Shown here one piece after another: positions 36,076-45,228 of a stretch of DNA of 64,000 nt. The notes beneath the pieces were generated by a model. That model did not search any database and had not been told where the DNA came from. It saw nothing but the letters and a program-made list of their open reading frames with translations. Every line of letters begins with the position of its first letter. Within the stretch, counting starts at the first letter, position 1. Origin of the DNA: Paenibacillus bovis (GTDB lineage: Bacteria; Bacillota; Bacilli; Paenibacillales; Paenibacillaceae). The DNA lies in NCBI RefSeq assembly GCF_001421015.2, contig NZ_CP013023.1, positions 434,001-498,000 of the forward strand, written 5' to 3'. The translations under genes and the position numbers were made by a program.

Positions 36076-37779
36076 ATGAATAGGTACCAGAAGGCAGCCG
36101 TAGTGCTGACCGTAATACTGGGCGTGCTGATTATGGCCGGGTGCGAGGATCGGAAGGATACCTCCGCCGCCAGTGCCAGTACCCCTGCAGCCGGAGCGGT
36201 AGCCAACTACCATCCCCGGCTGGAAGACAACCAAAGTGTCTACAAAACCGACAGTCAGGACAGCGTGATCCATATGTATCTGACGATCACCAAGGACAAT
36301 CTGACTGCTGTACATCCCGAAAGCTGGAAACAGCTGAACGAGATCAAGCTGCCGGATGACAATACGCCCGACAAAAGCGTAAATGCCATTCTACAGCAGG
36401 GCGACGCGACAGGACCTGTAGCCGGCAAATTCGGTTATGACACCAAAACGCCGAACGTCATGGTCAAACTGCGTGGTAAATCAACCCTGAGCTCCAACCA
36501 GAAATCCTACAAGATTAACCTGTACAAAGATGCGGGCGAATGGCGCAGCCAGACTACAATCAATCTGGTCAAAAGCGCTTATGACTTTTCCCGTATGCGT
36601 AATATGCTCAGCTACAATATGATGCAGCGCATACCAGATATGGTCAGCCTGCGTACCCAATATGTACAGCTGCATGTGCGTGATCTGACAGCTGGCAGTA
36701 ATGCCGGATATCAGAATTACGGACTGTATACCCAGGTGGAGCAGCCGAATCGCACGTTCCTGCGCTCCCACGGACTCGATCCGAATGGTCAGCTGTACAA
36801 AGCATCCAATTTTGAATTTTACCGTTATGAGCAGGAGCTGAAGCTGGAGAGCGACCCTTCCTTTGACCGGACAGCCTTTGAATCGGTTCTTGAGATCAAA
36901 GGCAATCATGACCATGCCAAGCTGCTCAAAATGCTGGATGATGTGAACGACTCGACCAAGGATTTTGATGAGGTGTTCAACCAGCATTTTGACCGGGATA
37001 ACTTCCTGACCTGGATGGCTATCAATATTCTGACCGATAATATCGATACCCAGACCCAGAACTTTATGCTCTACTCTCCGCAGAATTCCAACACCTGGTA
37101 TTTCCTGCCATGGGATTATGACGGCGCCTGGGGATTCTATGATGATGATGAAGCCCGCCGTGCTCCATGGAAAGCAGGGATTGCCAACTACTGGGGCAGT
37201 GAGCTGCAAAATCGCTTTTTCAAAAATCCGGCCAATGTGACCGCTCTGCAGACCAAGATCAAAGAACTGCAAAGTATTATCAACCGCGAAGAGACCCAAA
37301 AGCAGGTCGACAAGTACCGCCATATTACAGAGCAGTATGTCTATCAGCTACCTGATCTGGGCAATCTGCCGGAGCCGATTGAAGAATATAGCGGCGAGGT
37401 GAACCATCTGATGGATATTCCGGAAGAATCGGTCGCCCGCTTTGAGAAAATGCTGCAGTATCCGATGCCATTCTTTATGGGGGATGTACAGCAGCAGGGC
37501 AGCAACCTGTCGTTCCGCTGGGATAATTCCTACGATATGCAGGCCGATGATATTACGTATCACTTTACGCTTGCCCGCACACCGGATATGACCAACGCAC
37601 TGCGGGACGAATCGAAGCTTACTGTCAATGAACTGAAGCTGGACGGGCTGACTCCGGGTCGTTACTACTGGCGTGTACTCGCGGAAGACAGCCAGGGACA
37701 TGATATGCCTGCTTTTGATATTTATGAAGATCTGAACAATGTGAATCATTATGGAGTGCGTGAATTCTATGTCAAATAA
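36076..37779 (+). CDS. CotH-family lipoprotein kinase 1
   Basis: A 567-residue lipoprotein (lipobox L-I-M-A-G-C near residue 17) with a CotH-type atypical protein kinase fold. Hallmarks include N-Y-G-L-Y-T-Q-V-E-Q-P-N and the catalytic-loop-like D-N-I-D-T-Q-T-Q-N-F-M-L-Y near 325. The metal-binding P-W-D-Y-D-G-A-W-G lies near 345. The last ~95 residues form a fibronectin-III-like beta sandwich. CotH of Bacillus subtilis phosphorylates spore-coat proteins; here the lipid anchor and Pel context point to the cell surface. The ATG at 36076 follows GGAGG by 5 bases. Its substrate is unknown. Confidence 0.85.
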   Translation: MNRYQKAAVVLTVILGVLIMAGCEDRKDTSAASASTPAAGAVANYHPRLEDNQSVYKTDSQDSVIHMYLTITKDNLTAVHPESWKQLNEIKLPDDNTPDKSVNAILQQGDATGPVAGKFGYDTKTPNVMVKLRGKSTLSSNQKSYKINLYKDAGEWRSQTTINLVKSAYDFSRMRNMLSYNMMQRIPDMVSLRTQYVQLHVRDLTAGSNAGYQNYGLYTQVEQPNRTFLRSHGLDPNGQLYKASNFEFYRYEQELKLESDPSFDRTAFESVLEIKGNHDHAKLLKMLDDVNDSTKDFDEVFNQHFDRDNFLTWMAINILTDNIDTQTQNFMLYSPQNSNTWYFLPWDYDGAWGFYDDDEARRAPWKAGIANYWGSELQNRFFKNPANVTALQTKIKELQSIINREETQKQVDKYRHITEQYVYQLPDLGNLPEPIEEYSGEVNHLMDIPEESVARFEKMLQYPMPFFMGDVQQQGSNLSFRWDNSYDMQADDITYHFTLARTPDMTNALRDESKLTVNELKLDGLTPGRYYWRVLAEDSQGHDMPAFDIYEDLNNVNHYGVREFYVK

Positions 37780-39553
37780 GCGAGTCTCCCGTCTGCACTT
37801 CTTCCGTGAGGCTAATACAGACCATCGTCAGAACGGCGGACGCTCGCTGATGCGTCTGCTGTTACCTGCTCTACTGCTGCCTCTAGCGCTCACTGGATGC
37901 AGTGTTCCCAAAGGGCTGCTGCCCTGGGACGTGAATCCGGCAACAAGTGTACAACAAGAAGCCTATTCAAGCGATACGCTCAGCGATAATCATAGCCTGT
38001 ATGAAGACAAAAGCCGTACAGGTATTACCGATATCTATATTACGATCATGCACCAGAATCTGGATCGTAACCATCCGCTCAGCTGGGAACAGCTCAGTGA
38101 GGTCTCCCAGCCGGACGATGAAAATAACCGCTCGCTGGATGCCATTTTCCAGGAAGGCAATGCGCAGGGACCGGTACACGGCATGTTCGGCTACTCGGAT
38201 TATCAGTCCAACAGCTCCATCTCCCTGCGAGGCAGCGATTCTCTGCGTTCCGCGCAAAAGTCGTACAAGATTAAGCTGAATGGACAGGCTGGCGCGTGGC
38301 GCGATCAATCGACCATTAATCTGATCAAGTCGGTCAATGATCTGACCCGTTTTCGCAATCGGCTCAGCTTTGACTATATGACCCGGCTGCCGGATATGGT
38401 CAGTATGCAGACTTCCTTTGTACGGCTGCATGTCAAAGATCTGACCCAGGAAAAGGATTTTAGTACCGACTTTGTCGATTACGGATTGTATACGCAGATT
38501 GAACAGCCCAACAAAAAGTTCCTGCGTACACACGGACTCGACTCCAGCGGCGGATTATACAAAGCCAAAAACTTCAAGTTTGACCGTCATGCCGAAGCAC
38601 TCAAGCTGGAAGATGATCCTTCCTTTGACAAGGATCAATTCCAGGACATTCTTCAGGTCAAAGGCAGCAAGGATCACCAGAAACTGCTGCAGATGCTGGA
38701 TGATATGAATGCCAGCAGTCCAGATCAGTTTGACAGTGTATTTGACCGCTATTTTGACCAGAATAACTTCCTGAGCTGGATGGCTGTCAATATCCTGATG
38801 GATAACGACTCCACCTCGTCGGAGAATTACCTGCTCTACTCGCCGACCGAATCCCGCAAATGGTTCTTTATTCCATGGGATTACGACAGTGCCTGGGGCA
38901 AAGGACAGCTGTCCGGTACAGCGATCAACCAACGTGCACCGTGGCAACATGGTATCGCTAGCTACTGGGACAACCAGCTGGTACGGCGTTATTTCCAGAA
39001 CCCGGATCATGTGCGGCTGTTGACCGCCAAAATCGACGAGTTCCGCAAAATCATTACCCCGGCGCAGACTGCCCAGATGATCGCCGGCTACCGTCAGATC
39101 GCGGATCCAGCCGTGCTGCAGTCCAGTGATCCCGGCTATCTGCCCGGTAGTATCAGCGATCGTGAGCAGGAACTGAAGCAGCTGCCTGCCTGGAGTGAAA
39201 GCAGCAATACCCTGTACCGCGAGAGTCTGGAGCGCCCAATGCCTTTCCGGCTGCTGGAGCCGCAAGTGCAGCAAGATCAGCTGACCTTCAACTGGGAGCC
39301 TTCGTATGATCTGCAGGGCGAGGCGCTCAGCTATCATATTCTCGTCTCCCGTACACCGGATATGACGGCTCCGCTGCTGGATCAGCAGGTCGGCAGCGAG
39401 ACGACAGCCAGTATGGAAAATCTGTCGTCCGGCCAATACTTCTGGACGGTTACTGTAGAGAATACATCCGGTCACACCATGACACCTTATGATCAATACA
39501 CCGATATCGACAACATTGCGCATTTTGGCGTCAAATCCTTGTATATTCCCTGA
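37769..39553 (+). CDS. CotH-family lipoprotein kinase 2
   Basis: A ~594-residue paralogue of the preceding kinase, with an unusually long N-terminal stretch before the lipobox L-A-L-T-G-C. Starting instead at the ATG at 37850 would give a normal lipoprotein signal, so the start is uncertain. Kinase hallmarks are intact: D-Y-G-L-Y-T-Q-I-E-Q-P-N, M-D-N-D-S-T-S-S-E-N-Y-L-L-Y and I-P-W-D-Y-D-S-A-W-G. It ends in the same fibronectin-like domain. The two genes overlap by 11 bases, and both keep the key residues, which speaks for two active kinases rather than a decaying copy. Confidence 0.83.
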   Translation: MSNKRVSRLHFFREANTDHRQNGGRSLMRLLLPALLLPLALTGCSVPKGLLPWDVNPATSVQQEAYSSDTLSDNHSLYEDKSRTGITDIYITIMHQNLDRNHPLSWEQLSEVSQPDDENNRSLDAIFQEGNAQGPVHGMFGYSDYQSNSSISLRGSDSLRSAQKSYKIKLNGQAGAWRDQSTINLIKSVNDLTRFRNRLSFDYMTRLPDMVSMQTSFVRLHVKDLTQEKDFSTDFVDYGLYTQIEQPNKKFLRTHGLDSSGGLYKAKNFKFDRHAEALKLEDDPSFDKDQFQDILQVKGSKDHQKLLQMLDDMNASSPDQFDSVFDRYFDQNNFLSWMAVNILMDNDSTSSENYLLYSPTESRKWFFIPWDYDSAWGKGQLSGTAINQRAPWQHGIASYWDNQLVRRYFQNPDHVRLLTAKIDEFRKIITPAQTAQMIAGYRQIADPAVLQSSDPGYLPGSISDREQELKQLPAWSESSNTLYRESLERPMPFRLLEPQVQQDQLTFNWEPSYDLQGEALSYHILVSRTPDMTAPLLDQQVGSETTASMENLSSGQYFWTVTVENTSGHTMTPYDQYTDIDNIAHFGVKSLYIP

Positions 39554-39581
39554 ATGCCAGTGAACAGAAAAGAGGACAACC

Positions 39582-40289
39582 ATGAAGTTCGCCAATAAAC
39601 GGCTGCGGCATGAGCTGAAATACTATATTGCTCCCAACGAATACGAAGCACTGCGCCGCCGGGTCGCTACCGTGATGCGGCTGGATCGCAACTCCATCGG
39701 CAATGAAGGCTACCATATCCGCAGCCTGTATTTCGACAATATCAACGAAACAGCTTTATTCGATAAAAACAACGGCGCTTTCCAGCGCAAGAAATACCGC
39801 ATCCGCATTTACAATCGCAGCGATGCTGTCATCAAACTGGAGCGCAAAAGCAAATTCAATGAGTTCACAGCCAAAGAATCCGCTTCGCTGACCCGGGAAC
39901 AGTTCGATTCGCTAATGGTGGGGGAATCGCAGTTCCTGCTGGAGTCCGGGGATTTGCTGATGCGTGAATTCTACTATGATCTGCTGCATGGACAGCTCAA
40001 GCCTTCTGTCGTAGTCGATTATATCCGGGAAGCGTATATTTATCCGGTCAGCGATGTACGGATAACGTTCGACAAGCAGCTGCAGGCAGGTGTGCAGTCT
40101 TTTGACATCTTCGATCCGGATCTGGTGACACTGGAGTCGATCGATGGTCCGCGCCAGATTCTCGAAGTGAAATACAATCAGTTCCTGCCTGATTTTATCA
40201 AGCATCTGATTCAGCTGTCTTCACATAACCGCTCGACCATTTCCAAATATGTACTATGTAAAGAAAAACAAAAAGTGTTTACGGGCTGA
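39582..40289 (+). CDS. VTC-domain polyphosphate polymerase
   Basis: A 235-residue VTC domain protein, the catalytic unit that in yeast makes polyphosphate from ATP. The basic and acidic strands of the tunnel are visible in order: R-H-E-L-K-Y-Y-I, Y-H-I-R-S-L-Y-F-D, K-Y-R-I-R-I-Y, I-K-L-E-R-K-S-K, R-E-F-Y-Y-D, V-V-V-D-Y-I-R-E, R-I-T-F-D-K and L-E-V-K-Y. It has no membrane helix of its own and probably works with the adjacent DUF4956 membrane protein. The AGAGGAC ribosome binding site precedes the ATG. It is a constant neighbour of CotH kinases in many bacteria, for unknown reasons. Confidence 0.87.
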   Translation: MKFANKRLRHELKYYIAPNEYEALRRRVATVMRLDRNSIGNEGYHIRSLYFDNINETALFDKNNGAFQRKKYRIRIYNRSDAVIKLERKSKFNEFTAKESASLTREQFDSLMVGESQFLLESGDLLMREFYYDLLHGQLKPSVVVDYIREAYIYPVSDVRITFDKQLQAGVQSFDIFDPDLVTLESIDGPRQILEVKYNQFLPDFIKHLIQLSSHNRSTISKYVLCKEKQKVFTG

Positions 40290-40315
40290 CCGCCTGGAAG
40301 GGGACAAATAGCAAC

Positions 40316-40999
40316 ATGAACGAAACGACCAATTTTAGTGATGTTATCAAAAAGAGCTTCCTGCAGTTGGATTCATTCAACCAGGTTTCTTTTATCGAAA
40401 TGTTCTGGAGCCTGCTGATCGCGTTTGCGATCGGAATGCTCATCTACTGGGTATACCGCAAATGTTACCGCGGTGTGGTCTACAGTCATAACTACAATGT
40501 ATCTTTTGTACTGATGACGATTATTACCTCGCTAATCATCATGACGATCAGCAGCAATATCGTGCTGTCCCTGGGGATGGTCGGCGCGCTCAGTATCGTT
40601 CGTTTCCGGACAGCGGTCAAGGACCCGATGGACATTATGTTCATGTTCTGGGCGATTTCCGCCGGGATTGCTACCGGTGCGACGCTGTATGCTTTTGCCA
40701 TCGTCGGTTCGATCGTAATTACGCTGGTCATCTTCTTCATGTCCCGCCGCCAGAACGGCGAGGCTCCGTATCTGCTCGTGATTCACTATGACGAATCCGC
40801 TGCCGAGCCGGTCAAGATTGCCCTGCGCAAGCTCAAGTATGTACTGAAATCCAAAACCGTTCGCAAAAACATTACCGAGATGACCGTCGAGATTCGTCTG
40901 GCCGATCCGGATAATACACAGTTTATTAATGAGCTGTCCAATGTAAGCGGTGTGTCGGATGTAGTGCTGGTGAGTTATAACGGGGATTACGCGCAGTAA
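40316..40999 (+). CDS. DUF4956 membrane protein
   Basis: A 227-residue protein of the DUF4956 family, with about four membrane helices (about 25-45, 62-85, 95-112 and 120-140), a conserved G-A-L-S-I-V-R-F-R-T-A-V-K-D-P loop, and a cytoplasmic ferredoxin-like C-terminal domain. The function is unknown; members are regularly encoded beside VTC and CotH genes and are probably a membrane partner of the VTC enzyme. It is the last gene of the Pel-like operon and is followed by a terminator. Confidence 0.87.
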   Translation: MNETTNFSDVIKKSFLQLDSFNQVSFIEMFWSLLIAFAIGMLIYWVYRKCYRGVVYSHNYNVSFVLMTIITSLIIMTISSNIVLSLGMVGALSIVRFRTAVKDPMDIMFMFWAISAGIATGATLYAFAIVGSIVITLVIFFMSRRQNGEAPYLLVIHYDESAAEPVKIALRKLKYVLKSKTVRKNITEMTVEIRLADPDNTQFINELSNVSGVSDVVLVSYNGDYAQ

Positions 41000-41050
41000 G
41001 ACTGGATTCCATTTACTAATATCCATGCCAAACCAATAAACACCTTAATA

Positions 41051-41092
41051 AAAACCGTTCCCGGTATGCTGCCGGATAACGGTTTTTTTGCT
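41051..41092 (+). terminator. intrinsic terminator of the Pel-like operon
   Basis: The stem AAAACCGTT/AACGGTTTT encloses an inner CCGG/CCGG pairing and is followed by a seven-T run. Confidence 0.9.
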
Positions 41093-41100
41093 TTTTCCAT

Positions 41101-41145
41101 TACTAACATTTTGTTAACACTTTCTCATCAACTTAACAACATTTT
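41101..41145 (+). promoter_or_regulatory. cluster of TTAACA-like words upstream of the amidohydrolase
   Basis: CTAACA, TTAACA and TCATCA follow each other with 11-base periodicity, then TTAACA. TTGTTAA (41111-41117) and TTAACAA (41133-41139) also form an inverted repeat. The 8-mer CTTAACAA recurs at 43218-43225 before the response-regulator gene. OmpR-type regulators often bind such direct repeats. This is suggestive only. Confidence 0.35.
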
Positions 41146-41306
41146 CTCGATAAAATGCAGATATCAGATGAGAACATACTAGTTCAAAAGCCAGTATTCC
41201 TCTTCAAAAATCATCAATGCATAATAACGACAGGGAATAACGGCAGCTGATCTTCGCAGATTCACAAATTATAAACAGCAATATTAAGGAGGTTATTATC
41301 AAAGCC

Positions 41307-42350
41307 ATGAAGCCAAATACAAAAAAAACAAAGCAAGCATGGATTATATCTATTCTGCTGGGAACGACAATGCTCTTCTCATTCAATGCTTGGAGCAGTG
41401 CATCTCCTTCTGCTGCCAGCACAACAGATCCGGCAGTGTCCGGCACTGAAGCCGCTGACAAGCAGCCGGAACAACAATCGCCAGTCTCCAATATTATCGA
41501 TACGCAGATCCATATGGGACCCGGCAGAATTGAAGAAACACTGGCTGCTATGGATGCTATGGGCATTCAGTCGGTATTAATTGATGAATTCTGGCTGCCT
41601 GGTACCGATTACAAGCCTCATCATAAGTTGGCCAACGGAAGTATCCGTCCGGTGAATCCGACGGCAGAACTAGCTGCACAACTTTATCCCGAGCGATTTG
41701 GCTGGGTGCTTCGTGTAGAGCGAAATGATCCAGAATATGCATCCATTATCCGTATGGTCGATGATGCGCCTGCCGGAAAAGGCATCCGGATCATCCCGGG
41801 TATGACTCTTCAGGAAACAGAAGCTTTTGCCCAGGGCAAATATGATCCGATTCTGGCGGCTACAGAGAAAGCGGGACTTCCCTTGTTCCTGTATCTGCCA
41901 GATCATCCTGAACTCATTGCCAAAGCGGCTCAGAAATTCCCTAACCTGCGCATTATCGTGGACCATATCGGACTCTACAGCAATGCCATGCGAACCATGT
42001 TCGGCGGCGCGGTTCCGGCTCGTTCCTCCGAGGAACAGCTGGCTCTATTCGATCAGGTACTCGCTTTATCCAAGTTCCCCAATATTGCACTGAAATGGTC
42101 CCATGCCTCGGAGATGTTCGAGACACCGGTCTATCCGGGTCAGGCACTGCAGCCGATGCTGCGTAAAGCCATCTCCAGCTTCGGAGCAGATCGGATGATG
42201 TGGGCCAGTGACTATTCTGTGAATCAACGTGGAGAAAATTGGTCAGAGATTCTGTACGGTACCAAAGGCAATACCAATCTATCCGACCAGGAACGCGAAG
42301 CCATTATGGGCGGAACCGCACGTAAATGGCTGGATTGGCCAGCTTCATAA
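41307..42350 (+). CDS. exported amidohydrolase-family protein
   Basis: A 347-residue protein with an N-terminal signal or anchor helix (about 11-30) followed by a Thr/Ser/Ala-rich linker and an amidohydrolase-2 TIM barrel. Metal-site motifs include I-I-D-T-Q-I-H-M-G near 64 (the usual D-x-H-x-H reads D-T-Q-I-H here, so the first His position is shifted), I-I-V-D-H-I-G near 220 and W-A-S-D-Y-S-V near 300. The ribosome binding site AAGGAGG is 14 bases from the ATG, longer than ideal, with no better start in frame. The substrate is unknown. It may be co-regulated with the downstream lipoprotein. Confidence 0.75.
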   Translation: MKPNTKKTKQAWIISILLGTTMLFSFNAWSSASPSAASTTDPAVSGTEAADKQPEQQSPVSNIIDTQIHMGPGRIEETLAAMDAMGIQSVLIDEFWLPGTDYKPHHKLANGSIRPVNPTAELAAQLYPERFGWVLRVERNDPEYASIIRMVDDAPAGKGIRIIPGMTLQETEAFAQGKYDPILAATEKAGLPLFLYLPDHPELIAKAAQKFPNLRIIVDHIGLYSNAMRTMFGGAVPARSSEEQLALFDQVLALSKFPNIALKWSHASEMFETPVYPGQALQPMLRKAISSFGADRMMWASDYSVNQRGENWSEILYGTKGNTNLSDQEREAIMGGTARKWLDWPAS

Positions 42351-42430
42351 TCTCACGATCCACTGGCATATAATTGTATAACCAATCATGAATCATCTAC
42401 CCAAAAAAAGAAAATCAAAGGAGAAATAAC

Positions 42431-43096
42431 ATGACTAATTCATTCAAAAAACTCGGTGTATTATTAACAACAGCCGCACTCGGCTTCAGCTTGGTGGCAT
42501 GCAGTTCCAACACATCTGAAGCAGGTCAAAGTACAACAAACGCAACAGTAGCAACGACAGCAACAGCAGCAACGCCTACAAGAGCTGAAATTCTTGCAAA
42601 GCCGCATGAAGTCATCTACGAAACAGGTAAAGTAACCAAGGAAAATAGTGAAGAATTGCGTCTGGCTTCCCAAAAAGAAGCACAAAAGCTATATGGAGAT
42701 TCAAAAGACCTCTCCGATCAGATTAAGTTAACTTTATTTGACTGGTGGGGAAATTGGAAACCAGACTATGAATCCTGGTTGAAAATCGCGGATGGCTTGT
42801 ACGCTCAGAACGGCGAAATTACAGCTATCGGTGGACAAACGCAAAAATACAGTGATTACAGATTGGCCATGAAAACCCAGCGTGACCAGGTTGATATGGA
42901 GATGGGACCTATCATGAACATTACGGTAGATGGAAATACAGCAACGCTCGTGTATCATATGTACCTAACACCAAAAGCAGCACCTGACAAAACATTCGAT
43001 ACTATTGTCACAGAATACAACACCTTCGGAGAAGTCGACGGTAAATTGATGGTCACCGATCTTCATCTCTACACCGATGGCGGTGGCATGTTCTAA
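42431..43096 (+). CDS. NTF2-like (SnoaL-type) lipoprotein
   Basis: A 221-residue lipoprotein (lipobox S-L-V-A-C near residue 24) with a Thr/Ala-rich spacer and a C-terminal domain whose pattern (D-W-W-G-N-W-K near 115, V-D-G-N-T-A-T-L-V-Y-H-M near 180) fits the NTF2/SnoaL-like cone fold. Such domains bind small ligands or act as simple enzymes. It lies 80 bases after the exported amidohydrolase and ends at a terminator, so the two may act together outside the membrane on one substrate. The specific role is unknown. Confidence 0.7.
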   Translation: MTNSFKKLGVLLTTAALGFSLVACSSNTSEAGQSTTNATVATTATAATPTRAEILAKPHEVIYETGKVTKENSEELRLASQKEAQKLYGDSKDLSDQIKLTLFDWWGNWKPDYESWLKIADGLYAQNGEITAIGGQTQKYSDYRLAMKTQRDQVDMEMGPIMNITVDGNTATLVYHMYLTPKAAPDKTFDTIVTEYNTFGEVDGKLMVTDLHLYTDGGGMF

Positions 43097-43121
43097 GAGT
43101 TTTTCCACAGATAATAATGAA

Positions 43122-43163
43122 AAGCGGGCAGACGTGTGCAACCACACACCTGCCCGCTTATTT
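43122..43163 (+). terminator. intrinsic terminator after the NTF2-like lipoprotein
   Basis: A 10-bp stem (AAGCGGGCAG and its complement) plus an inner GTGTG/CACAC pairing, with an AT-rich tail. Confidence 0.75.
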
Positions 43164-43339
43164 ATTTGGCAACAAATCTAATTCAACGCAGGATCCCATC
43201 CGAAATATAAACAAAACCTTAACAAGTCTATGTTACAATCGACGCAGTTGTGCAGGTCTAATCCTTATAACTGCCATAAATCATCGATTCATCAACTCAC
43301 CTTTCATTTAGCGAAAACCAACTTAAGGAGATAACACAT

Positions 43340-44011
43340 ATGTTTAAAATACTGGTGGTCGAAGATGATCGCGAACTCAATCATGCAGTGCGTTCCTATT
43401 TAAGTCAAAATGGTTTTGAAGCAATAGGATGCCTGAATGCCAATGATGCTTATGATGCCATGTATAATACGCTATTTGATCTGATCATTTCCGATATTAT
43501 GATGCCTGACGTGGATGGCCTGGAATTTGCTAGAACCGTACGGGAAGTCAATCAGGAAATACCTATTCTATTTATGACCGCACGGGACGATTTTGCATCC
43601 AAACAGGAAGGATTCCGCGCTGGCATTGATGATTATATGGTCAAGCCGATCGATTTGGATGAACTGATTCTGCGAATTGGTGCTCTGCTGCGCCGCGCCC
43701 GGATTGCTTCGTCCAAAAAACTGAGTATTGGCAGTCTTACACTGGATGCCGAGGAATATACCGCCTATATCAATGAAGAAGAAGTCCCTGTCACGGTGCG
43801 GGAGTTTAACCTTCTCTATAAATTGTTATCCTATCCCAAAAAGACCTTCACCCGCTCTCAGCTCATGGATGAGTTCTGGAATACAGAGACTTCTTCCAGT
43901 CCGCGCACTGTCGATGTATATATGACCAAGCTGAGAGAGAAGTTTGCGGACTGTGAGGATTTTGAGATTATAACCGTATACGGTCTTGGCTACAAGGCGG
44001 TGGTTAAATGA
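43340..44011 (+). CDS. OmpR/PhoB-type response regulator
   Basis: A 223-residue regulator. The receiver domain (1-115) has V-V-E-D-D acidic residues, the phospho-acceptor Asp in I-I-S-D-I-M-M-P-D near 52 and a lysine in M-V-K-P-I-D near 103. The C-terminal winged-helix DNA-binding domain begins at about 130, with R-T-V-D-V-Y-M-T-K-L-R-E-K and the final Y-G-L-G-Y-K-A. AAGGAGA precedes the ATG. It overlaps the histidine kinase by 4 bases. Targets may include the TTAACA-containing regions before this operon and the amidohydrolase. Confidence 0.93.
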   Translation: MFKILVVEDDRELNHAVRSYLSQNGFEAIGCLNANDAYDAMYNTLFDLIISDIMMPDVDGLEFARTVREVNQEIPILFMTARDDFASKQEGFRAGIDDYMVKPIDLDELILRIGALLRRARIASSKKLSIGSLTLDAEEYTAYINEEEVPVTVREFNLLYKLLSYPKKTFTRSQLMDEFWNTETSSSPRTVDVYMTKLREKFADCEDFEIITVYGLGYKAVVK

Positions 44012-45081
44012 AGAGCAAGGAAGAGAATTACCAGATCAATCACAGTCTGTTCTCCATCATGGGCTATGTACGTTATTTTTTGATGATTACTTTTGTAGTA
44101 AGTGCCAGCATCCTGCTATTTTTTGGCGGTTCCAATATTCCGCCTGAATTTATTCGAACTAGTCTTCCGATTACGTTTGCCAATCTGTTTCTTCTGACGT
44201 TGCTCTGCTGTCTGGTCAATGGAATGCGCCGCAAATTCGTATGGGAACGCCCGATTCGGCGAATTCTGGAAGCGACTTATCAGGTAACCCAGGGAGATTT
44301 CCACACCCGGATTCAGCCTGTAAATCGTTGGAATGGTGAAAATGAACTGGACGTGATCATTAACAACTTCAACAAAATGGCCGAGGAACTGTCCAGTATT
44401 GAAATGCTGCGTACCGACTTTATCGCCAATGTCTCTCATGAACTGAAAACTCCTTTGGCGGTAATCCAGAACTACTCTACTATGCTGCAGAATCCGGCAT
44501 TATCAGTTGAAAAACGAATTGAATATGCCCATACGATTACCGATGCCTCGCGCAGGCTGTCCGACTTGATTACCAATATTCTGAAGCTGAACAAGCTGGA
44601 GAATCAGCAGATTTTTCCGGAAGCAAAGACTTATAATCTTGGCGAACAGCTCTGTGAATGTATGCTAGGATTTGAGAATGTATGGGAAGAGAAAGCACTG
44701 GAGATTGATATTGCCATTGAAGAGGATATACAAGTCAAAGCTGATGCCGAGCTAATGAGCCTGATCTGGAATAATCTGTTCTCCAATGCACTAAAATTCA
44801 GTAATCCTCATGGCAAAGTAACCATCCGTCTGACTACGGAGAATGATCTGGCTGTGGTGCAGGTTACGGATACAGGCTGCGGAATGCTGCCGGAAGTACA
44901 AAAGCATATTTTCGAGAAATTCTATCAGGATGATTCCTCACGTGCCACGCGTGGCAATGGCCTTGGTCTTGCCCTTGTAAAGCGAGTTGTCGATATTACA
45001 GGCTGTAACATTGCGGTGAAGAGTTCACCTGGAGAAGGCAGTACTTTTATCGTGAAGATGAGACGGGATGGAAGAAGATAA
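44008..45081 (+). CDS. membrane sensor histidine kinase
   Basis: A 357-residue kinase, the partner of the preceding response regulator. Two membrane helices (about 15-35 and 50-70) are separated by a very short outer loop of about 15 residues, so it probably senses a membrane-embedded signal or a partner protein. A HAMP-like linker follows. The phospho-acceptor His lies in F-I-A-N-V-S-H-E-L-K-T-P near 146. The ATPase domain has the N box (W-N-N-L-F-S-N-A-L-K-F) and G boxes (D-T-G-C-G-M and G-N-G-L-G-L-A-L). Confidence 0.93.
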   Translation: MKSKEENYQINHSLFSIMGYVRYFLMITFVVSASILLFFGGSNIPPEFIRTSLPITFANLFLLTLLCCLVNGMRRKFVWERPIRRILEATYQVTQGDFHTRIQPVNRWNGENELDVIINNFNKMAEELSSIEMLRTDFIANVSHELKTPLAVIQNYSTMLQNPALSVEKRIEYAHTITDASRRLSDLITNILKLNKLENQQIFPEAKTYNLGEQLCECMLGFENVWEEKALEIDIAIEEDIQVKADAELMSLIWNNLFSNALKFSNPHGKVTIRLTTENDLAVVQVTDTGCGMLPEVQKHIFEKFYQDDSSRATRGNGLGLALVKRVVDITGCNIAVKSSPGEGSTFIVKMRRDGRR

Positions 45082-45123
45082 CTGTACGGACAGGTTTCAT
45101 TTAATGGTATAATATGGTATAAG

Positions 45124-45169
45124 ATAAAGCCTGAACGCGTGTATATCTTCAGCATTCAGGCTTTATTTT
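45124..45169 (+). terminator. intrinsic terminator after the two-component operon
   Basis: The 12-bp stem ATAAAGCCTGAA pairs with 45155-45166 and is followed by TTT. Confidence 0.85.
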
Positions 45170-45228
45170 ATGTATACATAAGAGATTAAATCCTTGTCTT
45201 TAAATATTGAAAGCAGAGATTTTTTTAG

